NCBI RefSeq assembly: GCF_000018545.1
Contig: NC_012586.1
Location: 1,364,001 to 1,428,000 of the forward strand
Origin: Sinorhizobium fredii NGR234
GTDB taxonomy: Bacteria > Pseudomonadota > Alphaproteobacteria > Rhizobiales > Rhizobiaceae
Length of the DNA: 64,000 nt
Direction: 5' to 3'
In this document: positions 7,753 to 17,428 of the stretch, one piece after another
How positions within the stretch are numbered: position 1 is the stretch's first letter
Layout of the letters: every line of letters starts with the position of its first letter
The notes under the pieces: model-generated
Databases searched by the model: none
What the model was told of the DNA's origin: nothing
The model's input: only the letters and a program-made list of their open reading frames with translations
Program-made: the position numbers and the translations under genes

Positions 7753-9545
7753 TGTTGCGCTTCCTGATGCCGGGCTTGGAGCTGTTGCGCAATGCGCTCG
7801 GGCGGCAGGTGCGCCTGCTGCCGCTGGTCGTCATCCTTGGGCTCGCGAGCGCCGCCCTCGAAGGCGCCGGTATCGGCCTGATCATTCCGATGCTCGGCAT
7901 CATTGCCGGCAACGAAGATGCCGCCGGACTAAGCGGGATCTCCGCTGCCTTCCAGCAGGTAGGGGCCGGATTGGACCAGAGCGACAGGCTGCTGGTGATC
8001 GCGGCTGCGGTCCTCGCTCTGATCATCCTGAAAAACGTGCTCGCCTTTGCAAACACCGTGCTCACCACCTTCATCTACGGGAAGGCCAGCCATTCCATTC
8101 GAAGCGCGCTTTCGGACCAGCTCTTGAGGATTGGCTACCCCTTCTTCCTGCAGCAGAACCCCGGCCGCTTGCTCAACATCATCTCCAACGAATCCTGGCG
8201 CGCCTCCGACGCGATACAGACGGTGCTGGCGGCGATCGTGCACGGCTCGGCGACGATCATTCTGCTCGCCTGCCTGCTGCTCCTGTCGTGGCAGATGACG
8301 CTGTTCGTCGCGCTTGGCCTCGTCCTCGTCCAGATCGTCCATGCGGTGCTGTCGGCGACACTCAAGGCTCCCAGCCGCAACGTCACCTCATTCAACAGCG
8401 ACCTTGCAGCGCGAATGCTGCATCTCGTCCATGCCGGCCGGCTGATCCGAGTCTTCGGGCAGGAAAGCCGCGAAAAGACGGCCTTCGACGCCGCGTCGCA
8501 TTCCGTTCGCCACGCCGGCTTCGTGCTGCAGACCCGACAGGGAGCACTGCCGCCGCTCACCGAAGTTCTGCATTCCGCCCTGTTTCTTGCGGCGGTCGTC
8601 AGCGCCTGGTTCGCCGGTGTCAGCTTTCCGGTGATCGTCGCTTTCGTGGTGTTGCTCTATCGGCTGCAGCCGCATGTCCGCGCCCTGCAAATGTCCTGGA
8701 GCCAGATCCAGGGCTGGAGCGGATCGCTCGAAGAGGTGAGGTGGCTGCTGGACTCGTCGGACAAGCCGAAGCCACCGTCCGGCAGCAAGCCGGTCAAAGG
8801 CCTGCACAGCGGCATCGAATTCGATCGAGTGACCTTCAGATATCCCGGCTCGGACGCTCGCCCCGTCGTGCTGCGCTCCACCACCTTCGAAATCGCCAGT
8901 GGCCGCTCGACGGCGCTCATCGGCCGGTCCGGCGCCGGCAAGACGACGATCGTCAACCTGCTGTGCCGGTTCGTCGAGCCGGACGAAGGTCGCATCCTCA
9001 TCGACGGCGTGCCGCTCGACCAGATCGATCCCGCCCAGTGGCGACGCCAAATCGCCGTCGCCAGCCAGGATCTGGAGCTCGTGGATGGAAGCATTCACGA
9101 GAACATCACCTACGGTCAGGAGGCGACGGTAGCGGAAGTCGTTCGTGCGGCAAAATTGGCCGAGGCGCATGGCTTCATCGAAAAGCTGCCGCAGGGCTAC
9201 GAGACGGTGGTGGGCTACCGGGGAGCGAGCCTTTCCGCCGGGCAGCGCCAACGCATCGCGCTCGCCAGGGCGCTGGTGCGCGATCCGGCGATCCTCATCC
9301 TCGACGAAGCGACCAATGCCGTCGACGGACTTTCGGAAGCGGCAATCGTCGAGACGCTCAAACTGCGCGCCGGCCGGCGGACGACCATCGTCATCAGCCA
9401 TCACAGAAACACGATTTCGTTTTGCGACGACGTCGTGGTTCTCGGCAGCGGCCGCGTCAAAAGCCAGACGCGCCTTGCCGAGTTGGCGTCGCTCAGCATG
9501 GACCAGCTCTACGAGCACGAGGCCCCGCTGGAGAGCCAAAGCTGA
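7749..9545 (+). CDS. msbA2: MsbA-like ABC exporter (membrane and ATPase domains fused)
   Basis: The 598-residue half-transporter has about six membrane segments (residues 20-320) and a C-terminal ATPase. The ATPase carries the Walker A LIGRSGAGKTTI, signature LSAGQRQRIALARAL, Walker B ILILDEATNAVD and H-loop VISHHRN. A homodimer would flip a lipid-linked sugar or lipid across the inner membrane. The start overlaps the previous stop, so it belongs to the operon with two glycosyltransferases and an acyltransferase. The same gene order surrounds msbA2 in S. meliloti, reported as important for symbiosis; this is recalled, so the symbol is given by position and family. The substrate is unknown. 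Confidence 0.8.
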   Translation: MMLRFLMPGLELLRNALGRQVRLLPLVVILGLASAALEGAGIGLIIPMLGIIAGNEDAAGLSGISAAFQQVGAGLDQSDRLLVIAAAVLALIILKNVLAFANTVLTTFIYGKASHSIRSALSDQLLRIGYPFFLQQNPGRLLNIISNESWRASDAIQTVLAAIVHGSATIILLACLLLLSWQMTLFVALGLVLVQIVHAVLSATLKAPSRNVTSFNSDLAARMLHLVHAGRLIRVFGQESREKTAFDAASHSVRHAGFVLQTRQGALPPLTEVLHSALFLAAVVSAWFAGVSFPVIVAFVVLLYRLQPHVRALQMSWSQIQGWSGSLEEVRWLLDSSDKPKPPSGSKPVKGLHSGIEFDRVTFRYPGSDARPVVLRSTTFEIASGRSTALIGRSGAGKTTIVNLLCRFVEPDEGRILIDGVPLDQIDPAQWRRQIAVASQDLELVDGSIHENITYGQEATVAEVVRAAKLAEAHGFIEKLPQGYETVVGYRGASLSAGQRQRIALARALVRDPAILILDEATNAVDGLSEAAIVETLKLRAGRRTTIVISHHRNTISFCDDVVVLGSGRVKSQTRLAELASLSMDQLYEHEAPLESQS

Positions 9546-9591
9546 AAATAAAAAGCAATGCCGTGCGCCCTTGCGGGGTGCACGGCATTGC
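9544..9591 (-). terminator. Intrinsic terminator for the aldolase gene, possibly bidirectional
   Basis: GCAATGCCGTGC (9555-9566) pairs perfectly with GCACGGCATTGC (9580-9591). Read in the aldolase direction, the stem is followed by TTTTTATTTTC (complement of 9544-9554), a classic rho-independent layout. It lies between the ends of two converging genes and so insulates the surface-glycan operon from the aldolase. Confidence 0.85.
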
Positions 9592-9613
9592 AGTGTTCCA
9601 GCCTGGATGGGTG

Positions 9614-10660
9614 TCAGGCCGCCTTGGCGTAGCGCTTCGCCATTTCCGGCAGTCTCAGCACCCGGATCTTCGACGCCTGGCCGGCCGTACGGAAGGCCTC
9701 GAAACGCCCCTTGCAGACCTCGGTCATGTGGGCGATGGCGGGCTTCAGGTAGTTGCGCGGATCGAAATTGTCCGGGTGTTCGATATGGTGCTTGCGGATC
9801 TCGCCGGTGAAGGCGAGGCGGAGGTCGGTGTCGATGTTGACCTTGCGGACGCCGAGCGGGATGGCCTTCTGGATCTCCGAGACCGGAACGCCCCAGGTCT
9901 TCTTCATCTTGCCGCCATAGGCGTTGAAGAGTTCCTGGAGGTCGGCCGGCACGGAGGATGAGCCGTGCATGACGAGATGGGTGTTGGGCAGTCGCTTGTT
10001 GATCTTGGCGATCGTCTCGATCGAGAGGATTTCGCCGTCCGGCTCGCGGGTGAACTTGTAGGCGCCGTGGCTGGTGCCGATCGCCACCGCCAGCGCATCG
10101 ACGCCGGTCTTGGAGACGAAGTCGAACGCCTGGTCGGGGTCGGTCAGCAATTCCTCGCGCGACAGCTTGCCTTCGAAGCCGTGGCCGTCTTCCTTGTCGC
10201 CGGCGCCGGTCTCGAGGTTGCCGAGGCAGCCCAACTCGCCTTCGACCGAGACACCGGCCGCATGGGCGATCTTCACGACCTCGGCCGTAACCGCGACGTT
10301 ATATTCGTAGCTCGCGACTGTCTTGCCATCCTTTTCCAGCGAGCCGTCCATCATCACGGAGGTGAAGCCGTTGGTGATCGCGGAAATGCACGTCGACGGC
10401 TGGTCGCCGTGGTCGAGATGCAGACAGACGGGGATATGGGGATATTCTTCCGCCGCGCCGAGGATCAGGTGGCGCAGGAAGGCGTCACCGGCATAGGCGC
10501 GCGCGCCGCGGCTTGCCTGCAGGATCACCGGGGAATCGGTCGCGTCGGCGGCGCGCATGACCGACTGGATATATTCGAGATTGTTCACATTGAAGGCCGG
10601 CAGTGCATAGTCGTTCTCCGCCGCATGGTCGAGCAGTTGCCGCAACGTGATCAATGCCAT
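9614..10660 (-). CDS. cbbA: Class II fructose-bisphosphate aldolase, Calvin-cycle (CbbA) subtype
   Basis: The 348-residue zinc aldolase has LHLDHGDQ with the catalytic aspartate, [21 protein letters not shown] and VNIDTDLR, the ligand and phosphate-binding motifs of class II enzymes. The length and the ending LPEMAKRY fit the CbbA/Fba subtype of proteobacteria. It reversibly splits fructose 1,6-bisphosphate into dihydroxyacetone phosphate and glyceraldehyde 3-phosphate. GGGAG sits before the ATG. No other Calvin-cycle gene is in the window, so it may serve gluconeogenesis. In S. meliloti a second cbbA lies beside msbA2, as here (from memory). Confidence 0.9.
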   Translation of the reverse strand: MALITLRQLLDHAAENDYALPAFNVNNLEYIQSVMRAADATDSPVILQASRGARAYAGDAFLRHLILGAAEEYPHIPVCLHLDHGDQPSTCISAITNGFTSVMMDGSLEKDGKTVASYEYNVAVTAEVVKIAHAAGVSVEGELGCLGNLETGAGDKEDGHGFEGKLSREELLTDPDQAFDFVSKTGVDALAVAIGTSHGAYKFTREPDGEILSIETIAKINKRLPNTHLVMHGSSSVPADLQELFNAYGGKMKKTWGVPVSEIQKAIPLGVRKVNIDTDLRLAFTGEIRKHHIEHPDNFDPRNYLKPAIAHMTEVCKGRFEAFRTAGQASKIRVLRLPEMAKRYAKAA

Positions 10661-11330
10661 TCGAAATCTCCCTGATACTGGTGCGCCTCACTCCCGGCGC
10701 CGCGAATTGATACGGGTTCATATATCGGCCGCCGAAGCACGCCGTTCATCGGCGATGCGGAGCGTCTGCGAGCGCAGTTCGATACCTCCGGAACCGGCGT
10801 GCCGGACCCAAGTCAAACGCACAATAATTGATGCAGACCGTTTGGCAACCGGGCCAAAGGGCGGTGCAGACACTTGATTGACGTGCGTCAGGGCCATTTG
10901 CTGTGGATGAAAACGCGCCCCGTCAAAAATCACCACATTCGCTTTCTGGTTGGTGGTGGCGTTGCGGGAAAGGGTTGCGGGAACGACGCGCGCTGGATCG
11001 CGCCTTCGCCTTGCAGCGGCCCATCGTTTTGGTTGCGGGTGAAGTCTGCCGATGACACGCAGTGCGCGCGCCCTCGCAAAAAGATTGCGAAAGGCGTTCG
11101 AAATTTTTCTGCATATTACGTAAAGTGCCGCATCTATTCATGAAGTTTGCACAGAGCCCCTGATTTGTCGTCACAGGACGGGGCGCGGCTCGAATTGCCT
11201 TCCAATCTAAATCGTTGCAGTTGCGGGTTTCCGGCGCATAATCCGATAGCTGAACATCTCGGACAGGCGACGGAATCCGTCGCAACGGCGCAATGCAACC
11301 ATCGCGATTATCAGAATCTCGTTTTATAAA
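10661..11330. other. Intergenic region without a credible gene, between the aldolase and oppA
   Basis: These 670 bases contain short open frames on both strands, but none has a good ribosome binding site with a plausible protein. The half next to oppA is AT-richer; around 11095-11145 it holds AAATTTTTCTGCATATTACG, a likely promoter region for opp. No tRNA-like or repeat structure was found. Confidence 0.5.
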
Positions 11331-11382
11331 GGAGGGTGCAAAATCGCCTTGCCTTTGGTGAGGATTTGCACTTCTCTCCTCC
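11331..11382 (+). promoter_or_regulatory. Long stem-loop in the oppA leader
   Basis: GGAGG (11331-11335) pairs with CCTCC (11378-11382), and GTGCAAAATC inside it pairs, with one bulge, with GATTTGCAC (11363-11371). The structure ends 38 bases before the oppA start and buries a sequence resembling a ribosome binding site (AAGGAGG). In rhizobia many solute-binding-protein mRNAs are repressed by small RNAs such as AbcR1 binding the leader; this leader could be such a target, which is inference. Confidence 0.4.
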
Positions 11383-11420
11383 GATCAACCACACTCAAAA
11401 CGAGGGGAAGGAGAAGAAAA

Positions 11421-13019
11421 ATGGCTTCACTGAAATTCAATCTCCGCACGGCCGCGCTGATCGGCTCGCTGCTTATCGGCGCGAGCCCGGCGCTCGCTGA
11501 AGCTGTGTTGCACCGCGGCAATGCCGGCGAGCCCCAGACGCTCGACCAGGCGCACACCTCCATCAACATCGAGGAATTCATCCTCAAGGACCTCTATGAG
11601 GGTCTGACGATCTACGATGCCGCCGGCAAGATCGTCCCGGGCGCCGCCGAAAGCTGGGAGCTTTCGGATGACGGTGTCGTCTATACGTTCAAGCTGCGCG
11701 CCGATGCCAAGTGGTCGGACGGCTCGCCGGTCACGGCCGAGGACTTCGCCTTCTCGTTCCGCCGGGTCGAGGATCCCAAGACAGCGGCCGAATACGCCAA
11801 TATTCTCTTCCCGATCAAGAATGCCGAGAAGGTCAATAAGGGTGAAGTGCCGGTCGACCAGCTCGGCGTCAAGGCCGTCGACGAAAAGACCTTCGAGGTC
11901 ACTCTCGAACGGCCGACACCCTTCTTCCTGGAACTGCTTGCACACCAGACGGCGCTGCCGGTCAGCAAGGCGAGCGTCGAGAAAAACGCCGCCGATTTCG
12001 TCAAGCCGGGCGTGATGGTTTCGAACGGCGCCTTCAAGCTGACGGCACATGTGCCGAACGACAGCCTGACGGTCGAGAAGAACGCCAGCTATTGGGATGC
12101 CGCCAACGTCAAGCTCGACAAGGTGATCTTCTACCCGATCGACGACCAGGCCGCCTCGGTACGCCGCTTCGAAGCCAAGGAAATGGACCTCGCCTACAAC
12201 TTCTCCGCCGACCAGATCGAGCGGCTGCGCACGTCCTATGGCGACCAGGTCCATGTCTCGCCGACGCTGGCGACCTATTACTACGCCTTCGACACGCGGC
12301 AGGAGCCCTATAGCGATGTCCGCGTCCGCCGGGCGTTGTCGATGGCGGTCGACCGCGACTTCCTCGCCAAGGAAATCTACAGCGGCTCGCAACTCCCCTC
12401 CTACTCGATGGTGCCGCCGGGAATCGAGGGCTACGGTGACCCTGCCAAGGCGGACTTTGCGGACAAGTCGCAGCTCGATCGCGAAGACGAAGCGGTTAAG
12501 CTGATGAAGGAAGCCGGCTACGGCGAGGGCGGCAAGCCGCTGAACATCGAGATCCGCTACAACACCAACCCGAACCACGAGCGGGTTGCAACGGCCGTCG
12601 CCGACATGTGGAAGAACACCTTCGGCGCCAAGGTTTCGCTCTCGAACCTCGACGTGTCGTCGCACTACGCCTACCTGCAGGAAGGCGGCAAGTTCAACGT
12701 TGCCCGCGCCGGCTGGGTGGCCGACTATGCGGATGCCGAGAACTTCCTGGCGCTGAGCGTCAGCTCCAACAAGACCTTCAACTATGGTCACTTCGAAAAC
12801 GCCGACTACGACGCGTTGATGAAGAAGTCCTATGAAGAACAGGATCCGACGGCGCGCTCGAAGATCCTGCACGAGGCCGAGACCCTGCTGATGAAGGAAC
12901 AGCCGATCGCGCCGTTCCTGACCCAGGCGGACCTGTGGCTCGTCTCGGGCCGCGTCAAGGGCTGGCAGGACAATGCGCCGAACGCGCATCTCAGCAAGTT
13001 CCTGAGCATCGCCGAATAA
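11421..13019 (+). CDS. oppA: Oligopeptide ABC transporter, periplasmic binding protein
   Basis: The 532-residue family 5 solute-binding protein begins with a signal peptide (a basic n-region, then hydrophobic TAALIGSLLIGASPALA, cleavage likely after ALA). The mature part has AGEPQTLDQAHTSINIEEF and the RVRRALSMAVDRDFLAKEIY block typical of OppA/DppA proteins. It captures peptides in the periplasm for OppBCDF. AAGGAG precedes the ATG by about eight bases. A TTG 72 bases upstream in frame has its own SD-like sequence but would put a long arginine-rich stretch before the signal peptide. An opp operon follows directly. Confidence 0.92.
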   Translation: MASLKFNLRTAALIGSLLIGASPALAEAVLHRGNAGEPQTLDQAHTSINIEEFILKDLYEGLTIYDAAGKIVPGAAESWELSDDGVVYTFKLRADAKWSDGSPVTAEDFAFSFRRVEDPKTAAEYANILFPIKNAEKVNKGEVPVDQLGVKAVDEKTFEVTLERPTPFFLELLAHQTALPVSKASVEKNAADFVKPGVMVSNGAFKLTAHVPNDSLTVEKNASYWDAANVKLDKVIFYPIDDQAASVRRFEAKEMDLAYNFSADQIERLRTSYGDQVHVSPTLATYYYAFDTRQEPYSDVRVRRALSMAVDRDFLAKEIYSGSQLPSYSMVPPGIEGYGDPAKADFADKSQLDREDEAVKLMKEAGYGEGGKPLNIEIRYNTNPNHERVATAVADMWKNTFGAKVSLSNLDVSSHYAYLQEGGKFNVARAGWVADYADAENFLALSVSSNKTFNYGHFENADYDALMKKSYEEQDPTARSKILHEAETLLMKEQPIAPFLTQADLWLVSGRVKGWQDNAPNAHLSKFLSIAE

Positions 13020-13025
13020 CGAACT

Positions 13026-13059
13026 GAGGCGACGCGCGGGCTGCCCCGCGCGTCGCCTC
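13026..13059 (+). terminator. Strong 15-bp hairpin between oppA and oppB
   Basis: GAGGCGACGCGCGGG (13026-13040) pairs perfectly with CCCGCGCGTCGCCTC (13045-13059) around a four-base loop. There is no T-run after it, and the oppB ribosome binding site begins one base later. Hairpins in this place usually cap and stabilise the binding-protein mRNA and reduce read-through, so OppA is made in excess over the membrane parts. Confidence 0.75.
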
Positions 13060-13072
13060 CGGAGCCAAGTCC

Positions 13073-13996
13073 ATGATCTCCTTCGTCCTTCGCCGGCTGG
13101 CGAGTGCGGTGCCGACGCTGTTCATCGTCGTCACCATATCCTTCTTCTTGATGCGGTTTGCCCCCGGCGGTCCCTTCAACCTCGAGCGTCCTCTCCCGCC
13201 CTCCACGATGGAGAACCTGATGAGGACCTATCACCTCGATCAGCCGCTCTGGCGCCAATACGGCATCTATCTCAGCAATGCGGTAACCGGCGACTTCGGT
13301 CCGAGCTACATATACCATGACAACAATGTCGCGCAGTTGATCGGCAAGGGCTTGCCCTATTCGATGGAGCTCGGCTTCTATGCGCTGATACTGGCCGTGG
13401 TCGGCGGCGTCATCGCCGGCACGATCGCGGCGCTTCGGCAGAACAGTTTCCTCGATTTCGCGATCATGTCGGTGTCGACGATCGGCGTCACCGTTCCGAA
13501 TTTCGTCGTGGGGCCCGTGCTGACCCTGATCTTCGCGATCATGCTGTCGTGGCTTCCCGCCGGCGGCTGGGGCGACGGGTCGTTCCGCTTCCTGATCCTG
13601 CCGATGATCGCCCTGGCGCTGCCGCAGCTTGCTGTCTTCGCCCGGCTGACGCGCGGTTCGATGATCGAGGCGCTCAACACGGACCATATCCGCACCGCAA
13701 AGGCCTATGGCCTGCCGTCGCACACGGTCGTGGTGACGCATGCGATGCGCGGCGCCCTGCTGCCGGTCGTTTCCTACCTGGCGCCCTGTGCGGCAGCCCT
13801 TCTCACCGGTTCGGCCGTGGTCGAGACCATCTTCACCATCCCTGGCGTCGGCCGCTATTTCGTTCTCGGTGCGATCAATCGTGACTACACCCTGGTGATG
13901 GGGACCGTGGTCCTCATTGCCATCTTCGTCATCGTCTTCAATCTCCTGGTCGATATTCTCTACGGCCTGCTCGATCCGAGGGTTCGCCATGACTGA
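13073..13996 (+). CDS. oppB: Oligopeptide ABC transporter permease
   Basis: The 307-residue membrane protein starts MISFVLRRLASAVPTLFIVV and has APGGPF and about six membrane segments, the standard OppB/DppB form. The coupling EAA-like loop reads TAKAYGLPSHTVVVTHAMRG around residues 205-224. With OppC it forms the inner-membrane channel for peptides. GGAG lies nine bases before the ATG, and the stop overlaps oppC. Confidence 0.93.
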   Translation: MISFVLRRLASAVPTLFIVVTISFFLMRFAPGGPFNLERPLPPSTMENLMRTYHLDQPLWRQYGIYLSNAVTGDFGPSYIYHDNNVAQLIGKGLPYSMELGFYALILAVVGGVIAGTIAALRQNSFLDFAIMSVSTIGVTVPNFVVGPVLTLIFAIMLSWLPAGGWGDGSFRFLILPMIALALPQLAVFARLTRGSMIEALNTDHIRTAKAYGLPSHTVVVTHAMRGALLPVVSYLAPCAAALLTGSAVVETIFTIPGVGRYFVLGAINRDYTLVMGTVVLIAIFVIVFNLLVDILYGLLDPRVRHD

Positions 13997-15119
13997 TATC
14001 GTCCAGGCGCCGCCGGGCTTGCCGGAAACCAAGGGGCGCAGCCTCTTCCAGCTTGCGGCGCTGCGCTTCCGCCGCAATCGTGCCGCCATGGCCGGCTGCA
14101 TCATGCTGGTGCTGATCGCGCTCTTTTCCTTTGTCGGGCCGCTGTTCTCGCCGCATAGCTACGATCAGGTCTTTCCGTCCTACGTGTCGATCGGCCCGAG
14201 CCTCGAGCCCCGGCCCGACACCTCGACGCTTCAGGAGGTGATGGAAAGTGTTGCGGCGCGCGCCCGTGTGACGCTCAAGGAATTCAAAGTCGAAGGCGAA
14301 GCCTTCACCGCCACGGTCATCTCCGAGCAGCCGATCGATCCGCGTGCCACGCGCTATTTCGACCGGGCCAACGAATTCGAGAACACCAAGGTGGTGGCAA
14401 CCGAGGACGATGGCCGGACGCTGAAGGTCGAGGGTCAGGTCGACCGCGAATACTTCCCGTTCGGCACCGATTCCAACGGGCGCGACCTGCTCGTGCGCGT
14501 CATGCTCGGCGGCCAGATCTCGATCGCCGTCGGCCTGCTGGCAAGCCTCGTCTCGCTCGGCATCGGCGTCGTCTACGGCGCCACGTCGGGCTATATCGGC
14601 GGGCGCGTCGACAACGTGATGATGCGCTTCGTCGAAATCCTCTATTCGCTACCCTTCGTCTTCCTCGTCGTGGTGCTCGTCGTCTTCTTCGGCCGCAGCT
14701 TCGTCTTGATCTTCCTGGTGATCGGCGCCGTCGAATGGTTGGACATGGCCCGCATCGTGCGCGGCCAGACGCTGGCTTTGAAACGGCGCGAATTCGTCGG
14801 GGCAGCGCAGGCCCTTGGGCTCACCGACTGGCAGATCATCCGGCGGCACATCATTCCGAACACCATCGGCCCGGTTATCGTCTTCGTGACCGTCGTCGTG
14901 CCGAAGGTGATCCTGCTCGAGAGCTTCCTGTCGTTCCTCGGCCTCGGCGTGCAGGCGCCGCTGACGAGCTGGGGCGCGCTGATCTCGGAGGGGGCAAACA
15001 ACATCCAGTCGGCGCCATGGCTGCTCATCTTCCCGGCCATCTTCTTCGTCGTCACGCTGTTCTCGCTGAATTTCGTCGGCGACGGCCTGCGCGATGCGCT
15101 CGACCCGAAGGACCGCTGA
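13989..15119 (+). CDS. oppC: Oligopeptide ABC transporter permease
   Basis: The 376-residue permease overlaps oppB by eight bases. After a cytoplasmic N-terminus and the first membrane segment (about residues 33-53) there is an unusually long periplasmic loop of roughly 100 residues, before FGTDSNGRDLLVRVMLGGQI, where the OppC membrane core resumes. The EAA loop is GAAQALGLTDWQIIRRHIIP. The insertion is longer than in E. coli OppC and could contact the binding protein. The downstream gene begins two bases after the stop. Confidence 0.92.
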   Translation: MTDIVQAPPGLPETKGRSLFQLAALRFRRNRAAMAGCIMLVLIALFSFVGPLFSPHSYDQVFPSYVSIGPSLEPRPDTSTLQEVMESVAARARVTLKEFKVEGEAFTATVISEQPIDPRATRYFDRANEFENTKVVATEDDGRTLKVEGQVDREYFPFGTDSNGRDLLVRVMLGGQISIAVGLLASLVSLGIGVVYGATSGYIGGRVDNVMMRFVEILYSLPFVFLVVVLVVFFGRSFVLIFLVIGAVEWLDMARIVRGQTLALKRREFVGAAQALGLTDWQIIRRHIIPNTIGPVIVFVTVVVPKVILLESFLSFLGLGVQAPLTSWGALISEGANNIQSAPWLLIFPAIFFVVTLFSLNFVGDGLRDALDPKDR

Positions 15120-15120
15120 C

Positions 15121-16722
15121 ATGACAGAGATGAAGGACTCGATTCTTGCCGTGCGCGGCCTCAAAGTGGATTTTTCGACCCCGGACGGCACGGTCGAGGC
15201 CGTCAAGGGCATCGGTCTCGATGTTCGCAGCGGCGAGACGCTGGCGGTCGTCGGCGAATCCGGCTCTGGCAAGAGCCAGACCATGATGGCCATTATGGGC
15301 CTGCTCGCCAAAAACGGCACGGTCAGCGGCTCGGCGCGCTACCGCGGCCAGGAACTGGTCGGCCTCCCGCCGAAGGCGCTGAACGACGTGCGCGGCTCGA
15401 AAATCACCATGATCTTCCAGGAGCCGATGACCTCGCTCGATCCGCTCTACCCGATCGGCCGGCAGATCTCCGAACCGATCGTCCATCACCGCGGCGGAAC
15501 ATTCAAGCAGGCGAAGAAGCGCGTCCTCGAACTCCTGGAGTTGGTCGGTATTCCGGAACCCGCTCGCCGCATCGACAGCTACCCGCACGAACTCTCGGGC
15601 GGTCAGCGTCAGCGCGTGATGATCGCCATGGCGCTTGCCAACGAGCCGGACATCCTGATCGCCGACGAGCCGACGACGGCGCTCGACGTGACCATCCAGG
15701 CGCAAATCCTCGATCTGCTTAAGTCGCTGCAGAAGCGCTTCGGCATGGCGATCGTGCTGATCAGCCACGATCTCGGCATCGTAAAGCACTTCGCCGATCG
15801 GGTCGCGGTGATGCGCCGCGGCGAGGTGGTGGAAGAGGGGAGTACGACCGAGATTTTCGAGCGTCCCAAGGCGGATTACACAAAGATGCTGCTCGCCGCC
15901 GAGCCGAGCGGCCGCAAGGCTCCGCCGGCCGGCGGCGCGCCGATCATTCTCGAGGGTCGAGACGTGGGGGTCGAATACGCCATCGGCAAGGGTCTATTCG
16001 GTGGTTCGGCCTCCGTCTTCCGGGCCGTTGACGGCGTCAACCTGCGCCTGCGGCAGGGCCAGACGATCGGTATCGTCGGCGAGTCCGGCTCGGGCAAATC
16101 GACCCTCGGTCGGGCGCTGTTGAGATTGTTGCCGAGCAGCGGCTACTACCGCTTCGGCGCGACCGACATCTCCGGTTTCGACCGAAGCGCCATGCGGTCC
16201 CTGCGCCGCGAACTACAGCTTGTCTTTCAGGATCCCTACGGCTCGCTTTCGCCGCGCCTGACGGTAGGCGAGATCATCACCGAGGGGCTGTATGTGCATG
16301 AGCCGGGGCTGAGCCGTGCCGAGCGTGATCGACGCGCCATTGCGGCCCTGAAGGAAGTCGGCCTCGACCCGGCCTGGCGCAACCGCTATCCGCACGAGTT
16401 CTCGGGCGGCCAACGTCAGCGCATCGCCATTGCCCGGGCGATGATTCTGAAGCCGAAGGTGGTGATCCTCGACGAGCCCACATCCGCTCTCGACCGGTCG
16501 GTACAGGGCCAGGTGATCGAATTGCTTCGCGACCTGCAAAACAAGCATGGCCTTTCCTACATCTTCATCAGCCACGATCTCTCCGTGGTGAAGGCGATGT
16601 CCGACTATGTGATCGTCATGAAAAACGGCCGCATCGTCGAAGAGGGGGAGACGGACGCGATCTTCCAATCCCCGAAGGAGCCTTACACGAAGACGCTGAT
16701 CGGGGCGGCGTTCAACGTGTGA
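15121..16722 (+). CDS. oppDF: Oligopeptide ABC transporter, fused double ATPase
   Basis: The 533-residue protein joins two complete ABC ATPases that are separate genes (oppD and oppF) in enterics. The first has [26 protein letters not shown] and [14 protein letters not shown]. The second has [26 protein letters not shown] and [14 protein letters not shown]. Both look catalytically complete. The protein powers peptide import through OppBC. AAGGA lies before the ATG at 15121, one base after the oppC stop. Fused OppDF is known in rhizobia. Confidence 0.93.
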   Translation: MTEMKDSILAVRGLKVDFSTPDGTVEAVKGIGLDVRSGETLAVVGESGSGKSQTMMAIMGLLAKNGTVSGSARYRGQELVGLPPKALNDVRGSKITMIFQEPMTSLDPLYPIGRQISEPIVHHRGGTFKQAKKRVLELLELVGIPEPARRIDSYPHELSGGQRQRVMIAMALANEPDILIADEPTTALDVTIQAQILDLLKSLQKRFGMAIVLISHDLGIVKHFADRVAVMRRGEVVEEGSTTEIFERPKADYTKMLLAAEPSGRKAPPAGGAPIILEGRDVGVEYAIGKGLFGGSASVFRAVDGVNLRLRQGQTIGIVGESGSGKSTLGRALLRLLPSSGYYRFGATDISGFDRSAMRSLRRELQLVFQDPYGSLSPRLTVGEIITEGLYVHEPGLSRAERDRRAIAALKEVGLDPAWRNRYPHEFSGGQRQRIAIARAMILKPKVVILDEPTSALDRSVQGQVIELLRDLQNKHGLSYIFISHDLSVVKAMSDYVIVMKNGRIVEEGETDAIFQSPKEPYTKTLIGAAFNV

Positions 16723-16825
16723 CATCGCAGGCGAACGGCGAGGGTTATCCGCCTCGACGCCCTCAGATCGCCGAAAATCGGTCCCATGTGACGGTCTCGT
16801 GAAAGATTTGCTACAGGAGACCGTC

Positions 16826-17023
16826 GTGACTCAAGTTACGGATGAGGGACGCCCCGCAAATATCAGAGCACAGTCGGAATATCTGAACGGCATCGATGTG
16901 GCCACCGGCTCCAGGATCATGGCGGCTGTGGAAGAGATGCTCGAGTTGAATCCAGCACTTGTGCTCTTGTTCAACATTGGCCAGCAGAGCCGTCGCCTCT
17001 ACGACCCTCGTCTGGCGGACTGA
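16826..17023 (+). CDS. Small hypothetical protein (65 residues)
   Basis: A GTG start at 16826 is preceded by GGAG seven bases upstream. The product is mildly acidic and contains GSRIMAAVEEMLELNPALVL, a likely amphipathic helix. It matches no family I recognise. It lies 104 bases after oppDF and before the polysaccharide island, so it could be a real small gene or a leftover piece of a larger one. The good ribosome binding site is the main support. Confidence 0.4.
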   Translation: MTQVTDEGRPANIRAQSEYLNGIDVATGSRIMAAVEEMLELNPALVLLFNIGQQSRRLYDPRLAD

Positions 17024-17428
17024 AGCTGCTTCAATTTGGCAGACCGCCATCAACGGCGGCTCGAGGGGGGACACCGTTCCATCGCGCTCATCGAAACCGG
17101 TCAACTACAAGCGGCTTCCAAAATCAAGCGGCCGCCGAGCAAGAAAACGGACAGCGCCAGCTCCCCATGGCACGGAACACGCGCACTGTTTCTGCAACGG
17201 AATGGGCAAGCTTACGCCATTTGGCGGAGTTTTCGGATCCCCCCCGCGAAGCTAATCTGAACAGCGACGGCGCGGATAGTCGCAGGCTGGCAATCGACGT
17301 GCATGGATACTCCGCATGCCCAAATCGGATATGCGCAACTGGTCGAGACGCCCACTAGCGATATCCCAGCCGGCTGTAGTGGGAATGTGGCTCCGATCTG
17401 CGCAGCAAATTCCCGGGATTGTAGATGA
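17024..17428. other. Intergenic region at the left edge of the polysaccharide island
   Basis: These 405 bases carry only short overlapping frames with unlikely protein composition. Base use is less GC-biased at third positions than in the opp genes. The stretch may hold the promoter of the downstream co-polymerase gene and old mobile-element debris, but nothing in it can be identified. Confidence 0.4.

Noticed and set aside
7673..9961. A 762-codon frame overlapping the MsbA-like gene in another phase
   Set aside because: Low-complexity arginine/proline-rich product crossing a terminator and two converging genes; a shadow.
11349..11423. Upstream TTG start for oppA with its own AAGGAGG
   Set aside because: It would put 24 mostly basic residues before a standard signal peptide, and its ribosome binding site is buried in a stem.
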